This document shows, piece by piece, positions 8,099 through 16,904 of a stretch of 64,000 nucleotides of DNA. How positions within the stretch are numbered: position 1 is the first letter of the stretch; each line of letters begins with the position of its first letter. Source of the stretch: Ruminococcus sp. (GTDB lineage Bacteria; Bacillota; Clostridia; Oscillospirales; Ruminococcaceae). The notes beneath the pieces were generated by a model. The model made no database searches and had not been told where the DNA came from. It saw only the letters and a program-made list of their open reading frames with translations. Position numbers and translations under genes: made by a program. The stretch covers positions 1 through 64,000 of the forward strand of contig NZ_JAFYYT010000037.1 of NCBI RefSeq assembly GCF_017549005.1, written 5' to 3'.

Positions 8099-9685
8099 TC
8101 ATTCGGATACTGCAGCTCTTACAGCTGAAAGACCCGAAAGATATTTTTTCATATATGCATTGATACCGTCGATGTCTTCCTGTTTCGGAGACACGGTGCT
8201 TCCGACCATATCGGCGAACACTCTGCTGCTCAGATATGTCTCGAGGCTCTCGCCGCTGCTCTTGTTGACCATGTACGCAGCAAGCAGGGCAATTCCCCAT
8301 GCGCCGCCCTCACCTGCAGTTTTCATCAGCGTCACATCGGAGCCGAGGGCTGCTGCAAGGAAGTTCTGACTTGGGAAAGGCGTTTTGAAGAAACCGCCGT
8401 GAGCATATATACGCTCAAGCTTTACGTGCTCCTGCTCGGTAAGAATGTCCATGCCTGCCTTGAGCGAAGCAACACAGGAATAAACAAGACTTCTTGCAAG
8501 ATTTTTTATGCTGAAATCCGAATCCGGACTCCTCATAAGCAGCGGTCTGCCGTCCTTTATGCCTGTAACCGGCTCGCCTGCATAATAGTTGTAGGACACA
8601 ATGCCGTCGCAGTCTGCGCTGCCCTCTGCCGCAAGGGAATACATGGTATCATAGAGCTTTCCCTTTGGTATATCCAGCCCGAACTCTTTGAGAAGTCCGC
8701 CGAACATACTGAACCATGCGTCGAGGTCGGATGTGCAGCTGTTGCAGTGCACCATGGCCACAGGTGCGCCGCAGGGCGTAGTAACTATATCTATCTCACG
8801 ATGTACAGCCGAAAGGTTCCTTTCAAGCACTATCATGGAGAATATGGAAGTTCCTGCCGAAACATTTCCCGTTTTCGGAGTTATGCTGTTTGTTGCAGCC
8901 ATTCCGGTCTGCGCGTCGCCCTCGGGAGGACAGAAAGCAACTCCGGCTTTGAAAGTTCCGGTAGGATCAAGCAGCCTTGCTCCCTCCTCCGTAAGTTTTC
9001 CGGCGCATTCTCCTGCGGCAACGATACGGGGCAGAAGCTCTCTGAGATTCCTGCGGAGCTCTGTGCCTGCCGCAAGCTCGTCAAACTTTGCTACCATATC
9101 CATGTCGTAATCGCAGGTCTGCGGGTCAATAGGGAAAATTCCCGAAGCGTCGCCTGCACCGATAGTCTTTTCACCTGTCAGAAGATAATGTACATATCCT
9201 GCAAGGGTAGTTATAAACGCAAGTCTTCCTATATGCGGCTCGTTATTCAGCACAGCCTGATACAGGTGAGCTATGCTCCAGCGCTGCGGTATATTGAACG
9301 CAAACGTCTCTGTGAGCTTATCGGCAGCCTCTTCTGTCATGGTATTCCGCCATGTTCTGAAGGGAACAAGCTGCTGATCGTTCTCGTCAAAGGCAAGATA
9401 ACCGTGCATCATTGCCGAAATACCGATTCCTGCGGCTTTTTCAAGCTTCACACTGTAGTTTTTTTCAACATTCTTCATAAGATCGGCAAAGCATTCCTGC
9501 AGACCTATCTTTACATTTTCAAGGGAATAGGTCCACACACCGTCAAGCAGTTCGTTCTGCCAGTCATGTATGCCAGCCGCAAGGGGCGAATGATCCTCGC
9601 CGATAAGTACTGCCTTGATACGGGTCGAGCCGAACTCGATACCGATCACTGCTTTACCGTTTTTTATCTGTTCTGCACTGCTCAT
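8099..9685 (-). CDS. FGGY-family sugar kinase, probable ribulokinase
   Basis: The 528-residue kinase has the N-terminal ATP-binding pattern of the FGGY family (IGIEFGSTRIKAVLI), substrate-loop motifs such as GISAMMHGYLAF, and a C-terminal ATPase half (RIYAHGGFFKTP, then a glycine-rich stretch). It would phosphorylate L-ribulose with ATP between the AraA and AraD reactions. The sequence differs from classical Bacillus or E. coli AraB, so the role rests mainly on position between araA and the sugar transporter. It overlaps the permease gene before it by 4 nt. A xylulokinase role is the main alternative. Confidence 0.88.
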   Translation of the reverse strand: MSSAEQIKNGKAVIGIEFGSTRIKAVLIGEDHSPLAAGIHDWQNELLDGVWTYSLENVKIGLQECFADLMKNVEKNYSVKLEKAAGIGISAMMHGYLAFDENDQQLVPFRTWRNTMTEEAADKLTETFAFNIPQRWSIAHLYQAVLNNEPHIGRLAFITTLAGYVHYLLTGEKTIGAGDASGIFPIDPQTCDYDMDMVAKFDELAAGTELRRNLRELLPRIVAAGECAGKLTEEGARLLDPTGTFKAGVAFCPPEGDAQTGMAATNSITPKTGNVSAGTSIFSMIVLERNLSAVHREIDIVTTPCGAPVAMVHCNSCTSDLDAWFSMFGGLLKEFGLDIPKGKLYDTMYSLAAEGSADCDGIVSYNYYAGEPVTGIKDGRPLLMRSPDSDFSIKNLARSLVYSCVASLKAGMDILTEQEHVKLERIYAHGGFFKTPFPSQNFLAAALGSDVTLMKTAGEGGAWGIALLAAYMVNKSSGESLETYLSSRVFADMVGSTVSPKQEDIDGINAYMKKYLSGLSAVRAAVSE

Positions 9686-10773
9686 GTTTTAACTCCTTTT
9701 ACTTCCGCAGGCTTATCCGCAGAAAGGTTTGCCTTCTTGCGTCTTGCGATGATGATACTCTGGACAACAAGGAATATACAAAGCATCGAAGCATTTGTTA
9801 TACCTGTCCACCATGCCTCGTCAAGACCTGCTGATGATACTATGTTCTGTATGAGAGCAAGTGAAAGTACGCCGAAAAATGTTCCTGCGATATTTCCGAC
9901 GCCGCCCGTAAGCATCGTTCCTCCGATGATAGAGGAAGCTATGGCATTCATCTCCGCTCCCGTTGCGTGAGATGCTGAGCCTGAGCCTGCGTGCATAAAA
10001 TATACGAATCCACCAATTCCGCCTAAGATTCCGCACATGAGATATGCAAGGAATGTCGTTCTCTTTACATTTATTCCAAGCATAAGTGCGCTTTGCCTGT
10101 TACCGCCCACTGCATAGAAGCTTCTTCCTGTCTTTGTCCATTTGAGGAAGAGGAAAAGTGCGGCAACTACCACAAGAGCTACAACGACGCCGATCTCTAT
10201 ATATGCGTCGATATAATCGCCTCTCTTGTTTACAGAGCCCATACCGGGGATTATTATTCTTGTTTCCTTGAGCTTTACAAATGCTTCGTTCTGAACATTG
10301 AACGGGTTTGTATTGACAATGGTAGTCATGCCCCTTGCAAAGAACATTCCTGCCAGCGTTACGATAAACGGCTGAATGTCAAGGTAAGCTACGAGTAATC
10401 CCTGTACGAGACCGAATGCAAGTCCGATACCGAGCGATATCATTATTGCACCAAAGACGCTGCCGTTGTGATGATCGAGATACACAGCCGAGCACATACT
10501 TACAAGAGCTGTCATACCGCCCAGCGAGATGTCGATACCGCCTGTTATCATGACAAGGGTCATTCCGCAGGCAAGTATTATCAGTGCAGCGTTTGCATTA
10601 AGCATATTAAAAAATGTCTGTGCTTTGAGGAAGCCTGCACCAAGTCCGAATATCGCAAATAAATACATGAGTATAAATACGATTATCGTTATTGACATAA
10701 GCAGATTAGTGTCAGATATTCCTCCAAGCAGACGTCGGCGTTTTGCGCCGGCATTCATATCTGTTTGCGGCAT
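9682..10773 (-). CDS. Sugar ABC transporter permease (YjfF/RbsC type)
   Basis: The 363-residue membrane protein of the branched-chain/ribose permease family has 8-10 hydrophobic segments. It shows the conserved motif MTLVMITGGIDISLGGMTAL near residues 75-95 and a second near the C-terminus (NAIASSIIGGTMLTGGVG). It forms the membrane channel together with the permease encoded just upstream. It lies 30 nt downstream of that gene and overlaps the kinase start by 4 nt. The set resembles the YtfQ-YtfR-YtfT-YjfF importer. Furanose-form arabinose is a plausible substrate by context. Confidence 0.9.
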   Translation of the reverse strand: MPQTDMNAGAKRRRLLGGISDTNLLMSITIIVFILMYLFAIFGLGAGFLKAQTFFNMLNANAALIILACGMTLVMITGGIDISLGGMTALVSMCSAVYLDHHNGSVFGAIMISLGIGLAFGLVQGLLVAYLDIQPFIVTLAGMFFARGMTTIVNTNPFNVQNEAFVKLKETRIIIPGMGSVNKRGDYIDAYIEIGVVVALVVVAALFLFLKWTKTGRSFYAVGGNRQSALMLGINVKRTTFLAYLMCGILGGIGGFVYFMHAGSGSASHATGAEMNAIASSIIGGTMLTGGVGNIAGTFFGVLSLALIQNIVSSAGLDEAWWTGITNASMLCIFLVVQSIIIARRKKANLSADKPAEVKGVKT

Positions 10774-10803
10774 AAATCATTCCTCCGTTCTGCGCCGATG
10801 TTA

Positions 10804-11901
10804 TCAGGTATTGCTCCCTGCTTTTTCGGGAGTACGCAGCTTTCTGAACACAGCTGCGATCTTTTCTCTTACTATCGGTGCGCTGAGTATAACAAGAACG
10901 ATAACTACTACCGCCTTGTATGCAGGAAGAGCATCCGACTGTACCTGAAGCTTGTAAAGCGTTGTGGTAAGGAACTGGATAACATATGCTCCGAGTACCG
11001 AAGCAGTAATGTTGAATTTACCTCCTCCCAGTGAGTTACCACCGAGTGCAACTGCAAGAATGGCATCCATTTCAATATCCTTTGCAACTACAGAGTAGTT
11101 TATCGTACCTATTCTTGCAACTTTTATAAAGCCTACAACTGCAACGCAGAGTCCGAGGATGACATATGTAATAAACTTGATAAGTGCAGGATTCAGACCG
11201 TTCAGACGCGAAGTCTTTTCATTGATACCGACAGACTGGACATACAGTCTGAGGTTTGTGAATTTCATGACCAGCCATATCACAATAAAGCATACTATCG
11301 CTATGAACACAGGAGTCTGAACAGGTATTCCGGGGAAGACCGTTCCGAAGCTCAGGAATGTCTTGTCGTTTACTACAGGAAGCTCATTATTATTTATCCA
11401 TGCAGCTATTGAACGTCCTGCTGTGAAGAGTATGAGCGTCGCGACCATCGGCTGTATCTTAAACACGGAAACGAGAGCTCCGTTGAAAGCTCCGAAGGCC
11501 ATTGCCACAAGACAGCTTACAAGGAATGCCACAATAATAGGCGCCTGCAAAGTCTCGGGACGTGAGTTCGTACCGCAAAGCACCCGCAGTATAACGCTTC
11601 CGCTTATAGCGATCGCCGCACCCACACTGATATCCTGTCCGCGTGAAGAAGCTGTTACAAGAGTCATGCCGATAGCCAATATGGCAAGTTCAGAGCCGTA
11701 GTCGATAATGGAAATGAGATTTCCCGAAAATATAGGATTGCCGTCGTTGTTGTGCCCAAGGGTTATCTTGAAGAACGACGGATCAACTATAAAGTTGAAG
11801 ACCGCAAGTATTATCAGAGCTGCGATCGGTATAAAGATCTGTTTTCTGATAATGGCTGACAGAAAAGATGTCTTTTCAGCCGTTTTTACCTTTGATGACA
11901 T
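10804..11901 (-). CDS. Sugar ABC transporter permease (YtfT/RbsC type)
   Basis: This 365-residue inner-membrane permease has the same family motif in a variant form (TLVTASSRGQDISVGAAIAI) and a C-terminal segment around ILAVALGGNSLGGGKFNI. It pairs with the second permease downstream, a heterodimeric channel as in YtfT/YjfF. It shares one base with the stop of the ATPase gene, so the two are tightly coupled. The N-terminus (about 20 residues) is basic and cytoplasmic. Confidence 0.9.
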   Translation of the reverse strand: MSSKVKTAEKTSFLSAIIRKQIFIPIAALIILAVFNFIVDPSFFKITLGHNNDGNPIFSGNLISIIDYGSELAILAIGMTLVTASSRGQDISVGAAIAISGSVILRVLCGTNSRPETLQAPIIVAFLVSCLVAMAFGAFNGALVSVFKIQPMVATLILFTAGRSIAAWINNNELPVVNDKTFLSFGTVFPGIPVQTPVFIAIVCFIVIWLVMKFTNLRLYVQSVGINEKTSRLNGLNPALIKFITYVILGLCVAVVGFIKVARIGTINYSVVAKDIEMDAILAVALGGNSLGGGKFNITASVLGAYVIQFLTTTLYKLQVQSDALPAYKAVVVIVLVILSAPIVREKIAAVFRKLRTPEKAGSNT

Positions 11902-13412
11902 TACCGATCACCTCCCGCAATAGTATTCATGATAGTGTTCTGAGTCAGCTCATCGCCTGTAAGCTCGCCTACAAGCTTACGGTCGCGCATAACGAGGAGT
12001 CTTGAACAGGTACGCAGCATCTCGTCTGTCTCCGATGAGATGAAGGTAATGCTCATGCCCTCGGAAGCAAGCTTCAGAACAAGCTTCTGGATATCGACCT
12101 TTGTACCGACGTCGATTCCGCGGGTAGGTTCATCGAGAATAAGGTATTCCGGATTAGTAAGCAGCCAGCGTCCGAGGATGACCTTCTGCTGATTACCGCC
12201 AGAAAGCGATTTTATGGGAGTATTCACGGAAGCAGTCTTGATATCCAGCAGCTTTATGTACTCCTCTGCGAATTTGACTGCTTCTGCCTTTGAAAACGGC
12301 TTGAAGAATCCCTTTTTGACCTGTAATGCAAGTATGATATTGTCCTTAACGGAGAGGTCTCCCACGATACCGTCACGCTTACGGTCCTCGGGAAGATAAG
12401 CTATACCGTTCTTCATGGCGTCAATAGGCTTGTTGATCCTTACTTCCTTACCGTTGACCTTCACCCTGCCGCCTGTTACCTTGTCAGCGCCGAATATAGC
12501 TCTTACGCACTCGCTTCGTCCGGAACCGAGAAGTCCTGTGAAGCCGTTTACTTCGCCCTTGCGGATATTGAAGCTGAAAGGCTTTATGCCCTCAGAACTG
12601 CAAAGTCCCTCCGCTTCGTAGACATAGCCCTTATTTTCCTTGGAGTAAGGCGGAGCGTCGTTCTTGATATCCGCCATATCATCCAGCTCTTTGCCCAGCA
12701 TTTTCGATACGAGCTGTACACGGGGAAGATTTTCTATCTCATATTCGCCCACGAGCTGTCCGTCGCGGAGCACTGTTATCCTGTCGCATACCTCATAGAC
12801 CTGGTCAAGGAAATGAGTAACGAAAATGATTCCAACGCCGCGCTCCTTGAGCTGTCTCATAAGCTTGAAGAGCTTTGCGACCTCAGATTCGTCAAGGGAG
12901 GAGGTAGGCTCGTCAAGTATGAGCACGCTGCACTCCATGTCAACAGCTCTCGCTATAGCGACCATCTGCTGGACAGCTATTGAACAGCTTGCAAGCTGCT
13001 GAGTAGGTTTAACGGCTATTCCGAGAGAATCGAGAAGTTCCCCTGCCTTTTTATTCATGTTACGCCAGTTCACGAACTGACTTTTGCCTCTTCCGAGGAA
13101 AATATTCTCAGCTACCGACAGATTCGGGCAAAGCGATATCTCCTGATATACGGTGCTTATTCCCAAATTCTGTGCTTCCTGCGGCGAGTGTATCTGAACG
13201 GGACCGCTTTGTCCCTTGATGAAGATATCTCCGCTGTCCTTGATGTGTACGCCCGTAAGGACTTTTATGAGAGTAGATTTTCCTGCGCCGTTTTCGCCCA
13301 TAAGCGCGTGTATCTCACCGCCGCGCAGCGTAAAATCAACATTTGTAAGAGCTTTTACACCAGGAAAGGACTTGTATATCCCTCGCATCTCCAGCAATGA
13401 TTTCTCCTGCAT
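11901..13412 (-). CDS. Sugar ABC transporter ATPase, two nucleotide-binding domains
   Basis: The 503-residue protein has the tandem-ATPase layout of AraG, MglA and YtfR. The first domain has a complete Walker A (GENGAGKST), an unusual signature region (ASCSIAVQQMVAIARA) and Walker B (VLILDEPTSSLD). The second domain has a degenerate Walker A (GLLGSGRSE), a clear signature (SLSGGNQQKV) and Walker B (YLILDEPTRGID). It drives import of a pentose or furanose through the two permeases downstream. It is separated from the binding-protein gene by about 140 nt holding a hairpin, which may lower its expression relative to the binding protein. Confidence 0.93.
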   Translation of the reverse strand: MQEKSLLEMRGIYKSFPGVKALTNVDFTLRGGEIHALMGENGAGKSTLIKVLTGVHIKDSGDIFIKGQSGPVQIHSPQEAQNLGISTVYQEISLCPNLSVAENIFLGRGKSQFVNWRNMNKKAGELLDSLGIAVKPTQQLASCSIAVQQMVAIARAVDMECSVLILDEPTSSLDESEVAKLFKLMRQLKERGVGIIFVTHFLDQVYEVCDRITVLRDGQLVGEYEIENLPRVQLVSKMLGKELDDMADIKNDAPPYSKENKGYVYEAEGLCSSEGIKPFSFNIRKGEVNGFTGLLGSGRSECVRAIFGADKVTGGRVKVNGKEVRINKPIDAMKNGIAYLPEDRKRDGIVGDLSVKDNIILALQVKKGFFKPFSKAEAVKFAEEYIKLLDIKTASVNTPIKSLSGGNQQKVILGRWLLTNPEYLILDEPTRGIDVGTKVDIQKLVLKLASEGMSITFISSETDEMLRTCSRLLVMRDRKLVGELTGDELTQNTIMNTIAGGDR

Positions 13413-13480
13413 TGCTTTTGCCTCCTAAGTGAGTTTTCATATTGCTCCGTAATGTGTAATACGGAAAAGTTTTTAAAATT

Positions 13481-13521
13481 AGTGCGGTGACATAAAGCAT
13501 TCACGGATGCGTCACCGCACT
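13481..13521 (-). terminator. Hairpin between binding-protein and ATPase genes
   Basis: AGTGCGGTGAC and GTCACCGCACT form an 11-bp stem, followed on the minus strand by AATTTTAAAAAC. This is a typical partial terminator or mRNA stabiliser that lets the binding protein be made in excess. Confidence 0.7.
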
Positions 13522-13555
13522 TGATTTAATTATTCAGTGTCCTGTAACAGAATAA

Positions 13556-14599
13556 TCAGATACCGTACTGCTCTACGTCAGCGTCGGTGATAGTCTTTGC
13601 ATCGAAGCCCTTTTCGTCCATAATGATGGTCTTCTCAGGGAGTGTCTCGCCCCTTTCGAGCTTGTCGATTATGTCCTTGATGTAAGATGACTGGAAAGGA
13701 TTGCACTGTCCGTCGTAGTTCCAGTTGCCCTTCTTGAGCTCCTCGAGGGCCCACTTGTTGCAGTCGAAGCCTATAACGACCACATCCTTGTCAACGCCGT
13801 GCGAGATATTTGCTCTGTCGAGAGCAGCAACTGCACCCATTGCCATATCGTCGTTCTCTGCATAGATAACATTGAACTTCTTGTTGGCGTCGATAGCTGA
13901 CTGAACGATCTGCTGCGCCTTTTCAGCATTCCATTCAGCTGTCTGCTGTGTAACGATGTTCCAGCCGAGTTCCTTGGCTGTCTTGTCAAGAGCTCCCGAA
14001 CGGCCCTTCTGAGCAGCCGAGCCCATTACACCCTGAAGGTGGATAATGTCGTATGCCTTGAGATCCTGAGACTTGAGCCAGTCAACAGCCTTTTCGCCTT
14101 CCTTGTCCATGTCTGAAACGATAGAAGCTTCATAGAGGCTCTCGTCAGCGTCGATAGTACGGTCGAAGAGGATAACTCTTACGCCTGCTGCCTGAGCGTC
14201 CTTGAGGACTGAATCCCAGCCTGCCGTATCAGCTGCGGAGAGGAGAAGATAATCAACTTCGTCCTGAATGAACTTCTGAGCGGCATTGATCTGCTCTTCG
14301 TTCTTAAGGCTGTAGGTAAAGGAGGCGTCAAAGCCGTTTTCCTTTGTAAATGTAGCCTTAAGGTCGTTAACATTGGCTGTACGGTAGCCCGACTCATTCG
14401 GATCGTTATTGATAATGCCTACTTTTATCAATCCGTCCGACTTCTTGTCGTCAGTCTTTGCTGTGTCTGCACTTGTAGCTTTTGGTGCGTCTGTTGTATC
14501 AGCCTTGTTCGACGAGCCGCTTGTTTCGCCGCAGCCTGCGAACATTGCACCGCAAAGGATCGTACTTGCAGCCATTGCTAAAATCTTCTTCATTTTCAT
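13556..14599 (-). CDS. Periplasmic-type sugar-binding lipoprotein (YtfQ-like)
   Basis: The 347-residue protein starts with a lipoprotein signal ending FAGC, then a Ser/Thr/Asp-rich linker of about 40 residues, then a type I binding fold. The segments YLLLSAADTAGWDSVLKDAQ, VILFDRTID, IIHLQGVMGSAAQKGR and VIYAENDDMAMGAV align well with E. coli YtfQ, a galactofuranose binder. Here, beside araA and araD, L-arabinose in furanose or pyranose form is more likely. ATG 14599 is chosen because GGAGG lies 10 nt upstream; an ATG further up has no site. The promoter region carries repeated AraR-type half sites. Confidence 0.9.
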   Translation of the reverse strand: MKMKKILAMAASTILCGAMFAGCGETSGSSNKADTTDAPKATSADTAKTDDKKSDGLIKVGIINNDPNESGYRTANVNDLKATFTKENGFDASFTYSLKNEEQINAAQKFIQDEVDYLLLSAADTAGWDSVLKDAQAAGVRVILFDRTIDADESLYEASIVSDMDKEGEKAVDWLKSQDLKAYDIIHLQGVMGSAAQKGRSGALDKTAKELGWNIVTQQTAEWNAEKAQQIVQSAIDANKKFNVIYAENDDMAMGAVAALDRANISHGVDKDVVVIGFDCNKWALEELKKGNWNYDGQCNPFQSSYIKDIIDKLERGETLPEKTIIMDEKGFDAKTITDADVEQYGI

Positions 14600-14653
14600 A
14601 ATTAAAATTCCTCCATCCGAATTTATTATGCCATTAACGTACATTCCGTTAAC

Positions 14654-14688
14654 TTGTACTTACATTATAATCAATTTGTACTTACATT
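14654..14688 (-). promoter_or_regulatory. AraR-type half-site repeats over the transport operon promoter
   Basis: The 13-mer TTGTACTTACATT occurs twice in direct orientation, at 14654-14666 and 14676-14688, 22 bp apart or about two helical turns. A minus-strand TATAAT (14664-14669) lies inside the array. TTGTA is the arm of the AraR operator also seen as a palindrome at araR. Binding would block the -10 box; the -35 is weak. Confidence 0.6.
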
Positions 14689-14746
14689 GATACCAAAAAT
14701 GTTACACTAAATGTTTATTATTTTTTGGATATACTTCCTGTTTTTA

Positions 14747-15439
14747 TCAAGGGCATATATTCGCACTGTTCTGGAACTGTCTCGGCGTCTGTCCCGTATA
14801 CTTCTTGAATATCTGGCTGAAATACCTGTAATCGCGGAATCCCACGTCATAGGCTATCTCGTATATCATCTTTGATGTGCAGCAAAGAAGCTCCCTTGCG
14901 CGTGCTATCCTCGCAACAGCGATATATTCGGACAAATTTTGTCCGTACTCTTTCTTGAACTGTGCGCTGAGATAAGAGGGGCTCAGTCCCACAGCCTCTG
15001 CTACGAGCATAAGAGAAAGCTCGTCGTTCATGTAGTTCTTGTCTATGTAGTCCCTTGCCTTCGCAACTATGCTTCTGCTGCTTTCCTTTGCCGATTCCAC
15101 GCGCCACATTATGCAGTCGTGGATTATCTTATGCAGGAACTTCATTGTATCGTCCGCAGTCATCAGCTCAGTGCCTATATCATCGGCAGTACCGAAATGT
15201 CCGAAGAACTTCTCATTGCTCACGCCTATCTTACGGGCAAATGTATGAGCTGCAACATAGATATCCATACATACGTACAATCTTATCATGAGCGACTTGA
15301 TCCTTGTATACTCGACCTCGCTCAGAATATCGTCGAGCATCTCATCACAGTTCTCAAGGCAGCCACTTTGCAGAAGATCCTCGATCTTCTTGATATCAAG
15401 ACGTTTGACGTCCTGCGCCATATCTTTTTTCTCATTCAT
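14747..15439 (-). CDS. AraC-family transcriptional regulator
   Basis: The 230-residue protein has a helical N-terminal part of about 125 residues without a recognisable receiver or cupin domain. The C-terminal AraC DNA-binding domain has two helix-turn-helix units (LMLVAEAVGLSPSYLSAQF and IYEIAYDVGFRDYRYFSQIF) and the ending YTGQTPRQF. This C-terminal form is usual in YesN-type response regulators, so the protein looks like one that lacks its receiver. It lies 52 nt after araR on the same strand with a GAGGGG site, so it is probably cotranscribed with araR, and it precedes the sugar-binding gene. A second input to arabinose control is inferred. Confidence 0.8.
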   Translation of the reverse strand: MNEKKDMAQDVKRLDIKKIEDLLQSGCLENCDEMLDDILSEVEYTRIKSLMIRLYVCMDIYVAAHTFARKIGVSNEKFFGHFGTADDIGTELMTADDTMKFLHKIIHDCIMWRVESAKESSRSIVAKARDYIDKNYMNDELSLMLVAEAVGLSPSYLSAQFKKEYGQNLSEYIAVARIARARELLCCTSKMIYEIAYDVGFRDYRYFSQIFKKYTGQTPRQFQNSANICP

Positions 15440-15491
15440 ACTTAATACCCCTCACGCTCCATTAACACCGTCTTATCTTTATTTATGAGTA

Positions 15492-16580
15492 TCAGAGCTT
15501 TTTAACAGAATCCCGTATTTTAAGCTCGGGAGTAAATATGATATCGTCGTTTTCTGCCGTAAAAGAGCTTATCCCGTCTATCAGCTTCTCCGCAACAGCT
15601 TCGCCCAGTTTTCTCTGCGGATGTATTATCGTGGTAAGCGGAACATCGCATATCGACGCATATTTTGAATCATCAGTGCCTACTATCGAGAGGTCGTCGG
15701 GGACACTGATGTCATGCTCCTTGCAGAATTGCAGGAGCTTAATGGCAATGTTGTCATTATAACATACAACAGCAGTTGTCTCGCTGAGGAACTCCAGCAG
15801 ACGGTTCCCGCCCGATGTAAAAATAAAGTTCTTGTCAGTCGTTGCAAACCACATAACATTTTCCTCGGCATTTTTCAGTCCGTGGGCTATGCAGCTCTTT
15901 ATGAAGCCGCTGTATCGCTTATGTCCCTGAATATCGTCAAGTGCGAACAATCCTGCTATCTTTGTGTGACCGCAGTCAAACAGGTAATCCGCCGCCATTC
16001 TGCCTGCGGCTTCGTCGTCAAGAGCAACACAGGGATACCCCGACCACGGGTAGTTCGCATTGAAGAACACAACAGGGATATTCTTGCTCCTGAGCTCGTC
16101 ATAAAGCGCCATATTCGGATTAGGGAGAGCACTCTTGGAGGGCTCCACGATAAGTCCCTGAACTCCTCCCGATATCATGCTCTGGAGAGCCTGCTGTTCT
16201 TCGGCAACCTTATTATGAGTTATCGCCAGCTGCATGGAATAGCCCGAATCGTTGAGAACGCTCTCGATGCCCGTTACGATCTGCGGAAAGATATAATCCG
16301 TAAAATACGTGGATATTACGCCGATATTCCGCGTCTGCACCTGTGAAACCGGAACGCTCTGCGAATAGCCGCCCGAAACGAAAGCGCCGCTGCCGCGGAC
16401 ACGGCAGATCACATTGTCGTTCTCAAGACACATAAGAGCCTGCCGCACAGTCTGTCTGCTGACGCCGTGTATCTCACAGAGCTCCTTTTCAGTGAGAAAA
16501 CGATCTCTTGGTCTGAGCCCTTTGGAAGCAATATAGTTCTTAGCCCATTCCACGATCGCCAAATATTTATAATCTTCCAT
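15492..16580 (-). CDS. araR: Arabinose operon repressor, GntR-LacI hybrid
   Basis: The 362-residue regulator has a GntR-type winged helix at residues 1-70 (TEKELCEIHGVSRQTVRQAL). A LacI-type effector-binding domain follows from about residue 75 (NIGVISTYFTDYIFPQIVTG). This fusion is the hallmark of AraR, which leaves its operators when it binds L-arabinose. The ATG has GGAGG 5 nt upstream. The promoter overlaps one TTGTA-type palindrome and a second lies further upstream, so it should repress itself as well as the transport and catabolic genes downstream. Confidence 0.9.
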   Translation of the reverse strand: MEDYKYLAIVEWAKNYIASKGLRPRDRFLTEKELCEIHGVSRQTVRQALMCLENDNVICRVRGSGAFVSGGYSQSVPVSQVQTRNIGVISTYFTDYIFPQIVTGIESVLNDSGYSMQLAITHNKVAEEQQALQSMISGGVQGLIVEPSKSALPNPNMALYDELRSKNIPVVFFNANYPWSGYPCVALDDEAAGRMAADYLFDCGHTKIAGLFALDDIQGHKRYSGFIKSCIAHGLKNAEENVMWFATTDKNFIFTSGGNRLLEFLSETTAVVCYNDNIAIKLLQFCKEHDISVPDDLSIVGTDDSKYASICDVPLTTIIHPQRKLGEAVAEKLIDGISSFTAENDDIIFTPELKIRDSVKKL

Positions 16581-16620
16581 AATATCCTCCCATATCCGAA
16601 AAACATTCGGCTTTTTCTAA

Positions 16621-16692
16621 ATAATACCATACAATTCTCTATTTGTAAATACAACTTTTACAATGCATACGCAAAATTGTATGTACATACAA
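16621..16692 (-). promoter_or_regulatory. araR promoter with two AraR-type operators
   Basis: The minus-strand promoter reads TTTACA (16644-16649), 17 bp, TATTAT (16621-16626). A perfect 16-bp palindrome TTGTATGTACATACAA lies at 16677-16692, and TTGTAAATACAA at 16643-16654 covers the -35 box. Centres are 36 bp apart. The Bacillus AraR site is of the same form, so autoregulation is expected. Confidence 0.75.
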
Positions 16693-16829
16693 AAAGTCTT
16701 TTCCCTGATTGTGCATTACGACAAATTCGCATTTAATTTTCGTCAATACATCTTCTGCAAATTAAAAGAATTTGTATTGTCCGCCTCTGAAACCGTCTGT
16801 TTTATCATAAAAAATTAACAAAATATCGG

Positions 16830-16858
16830 TTGATTGTTATTTAAAAGTATGATATAAT
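16830..16858 (+). promoter_or_regulatory. Sigma-A promoter of the GGDEF gene
   Basis: TTGATT and TATAAT are 17 bp apart. The interval back to the araR promoter is AT-rich and holds nothing else recognised. Confidence 0.75.
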
Positions 16859-16904
16859 ACTATATAAGCCAAAAGCTATCTTAACCAGAATGCGAGGTAT
16901 CAAT

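Noticed and set aside
8399..9970. Long reading frame opposite the FGGY kinase gene
   Set aside because: It has no ribosome site, a cysteine-rich nonsense-like composition and lies fully over conserved genes, so it is a shadow frame.
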